From: Microcaldota archaeon
GTDB taxonomy: Archaea; Micrarchaeota; Micrarchaeia; Micrarchaeales; CABMGC01
DNA: 13,904 nucleotides
Assembly (NCBI GenBank): GCA_027340645.1
Contig: DAHWQN010000006.1
Coordinates: forward strand, 1 to 13,904
Direction of reading: 5' to 3'
In this document: piece after piece, positions 13,489 through 13,904 of the stretch
Position numbering within the stretch: position 1 is the first letter of the stretch
How the letters are laid out: each line of letters starts with the position of its first letter
Translations under genes and position numbers: made by a program
The notes under the pieces: model-generated
Databases searched by the model: none
What the model was told of the DNA's origin: nothing
What the model saw: the letters and a program-made list of their open reading frames with translations, nothing else

Positions 13489-13902
13489 TTATGGATTTGA
13501 AGCCTGATTTAACCTACTGAGCCATTTCTCTTCTACTTTAGACTTCCAGGACCAAAGAGAATAAGCCTTTATAATTTCAGATTCTATTTTCTCGATTGCT
13601 TTGCTTTTGGTTTTGCCGTTTGCAATTAGTTTGGTACACTCTTCTTGCATCTTTGTAAATTTGGCATGGATAGGCGCTACTTCAGCCACTGCTTTTTCGA
13701 TGGCCTCTGGTGCTACATGCTTATATTCAGATCCATCTTCCATGTTCCAAAAATTCTGATAAGTTATTTCAACTTTAGTTGTTTTCCTATGTAGCAATGA
13801 CCCGTAGTGCTTGACGATTTGCTGCTGCAAGAACCCTGTGGCAATCTGCTTAATATCAAACTCCTGATATTCTCCAAGTATCATGTTAGTTGGATCGGAA
13901 AT
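13489..13902 (-). CDS. Hypothetical protein, C-terminal part (5' end beyond window)
   Basis: Not recognised. The frame stays open to the window edge: codons for ISDPTN precede the ATG at 13884, and no ribosome site is present before that ATG. The gene therefore probably starts outside, and at least 137 C-terminal residues are seen. The visible part has a mixed start (YQEFDIKQIATGFLQQQIVKHYG), an aromatic patch (TYQNFWNMEDGSEYKH), then a long charged helical stretch of about 70 residues rich in Lys, Glu and Ala, ending WLSRLNQASNP. It may be a coiled-coil or helical bundle. No signal peptide or membrane span is visible in this part. Separated from the methyltransferase by the long AT-rich region. 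Confidence 0.6.
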   Translation of the reverse strand: MSDPTNMILGEYQEFDIKQIATGFLQQQIVKHYGSLLHRKTTKVEITYQNFWNMEDGSEYKHVAPEAIEKAVAEVAPIHAKFTKMQEECTKLIANGKTKSKAIEKIESEIIKAYSLWSWKSKVEEKWLSRLNQASNP

Positions 13903-13904
13903 AT

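Overview
The window looks archaeal. Several genes are preceded by a TATA element about 25-30 bases before a start codon with little or no leader (clearest at 2837 and 11153). Arginine is largely AGG/AGA and isoleucine is largely ATA. The recognisable families are archaeal in flavour: a eukaryote-like phosphomevalonate kinase with diphosphomevalonate decarboxylase, a short-form CysD and an EF-1A-like CysN. Genes are tightly packed with overlapping stop/start codons. A small-genome lineage such as Micrarchaeota (DPANN) would fit, but no rRNA or other marker is present to prove it.

Layout. 3-1861 (+): the 3' part of diphosphomevalonate decarboxylase (mvaD) followed at once by phosphomevalonate kinase, two consecutive steps of the classical mevalonate route to isopentenyl diphosphate for ether lipids. 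1955-2734 (-): a metallo-beta-lactamase-fold hydrolase related to RNase Z that has Asn where the last zinc histidine is expected. 2837-4183 (+): a degenerate ankyrin-repeat protein, divergent from the hydrolase, with back-to-back TATA boxes between them. 4310-5731 (+): a 14-helix DHA2-type MFS exporter. 5973-8395 (+): a sulfatase-superfamily hydrolase translationally coupled to a GT4 glycosyltransferase, probably acting on surface glycans.

8388-10976 (-): a compact four-gene operon. In transcription order it is a ribbon-helix-helix regulator, an unrecognised 106-residue protein, CysD and CysN (ATP sulfurylase). Three copies of TAATGTA, two of them forming a near-perfect palindrome, sit between the operon's TATA box and its predicted start site and look like an autoregulatory operator. 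The regulator and CysD end in the same LR(A/S)LGY tail. No CysH, CysC or sulfite reductase is visible nearby, so the fate of the adenylyl sulfate is open. The operon converges on, and overlaps by 8 bp, the glycan-type glycosyltransferase gene, which suggests (inference only) sulfated surface glycans.

11153-12799 (+): a large protein with an unrecognised helical N-terminus and a SAM-methyltransferase domain. That domain carries an exact PRMT-type double-E spacing. Gene and promoter lie between two 11-bp direct repeats. 12812-13488 is an AT-rich stretch with no convincing gene but several inverted repeats that could be a structured RNA. 13489-13902 (-) is the 3' part of an unrecognised, charged helical protein that runs out of the window.

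The best candidates for something undescribed are the RHH/unknown/CysD/CysN operon with its operator, and the PRMT-like methyltransferase cassette.
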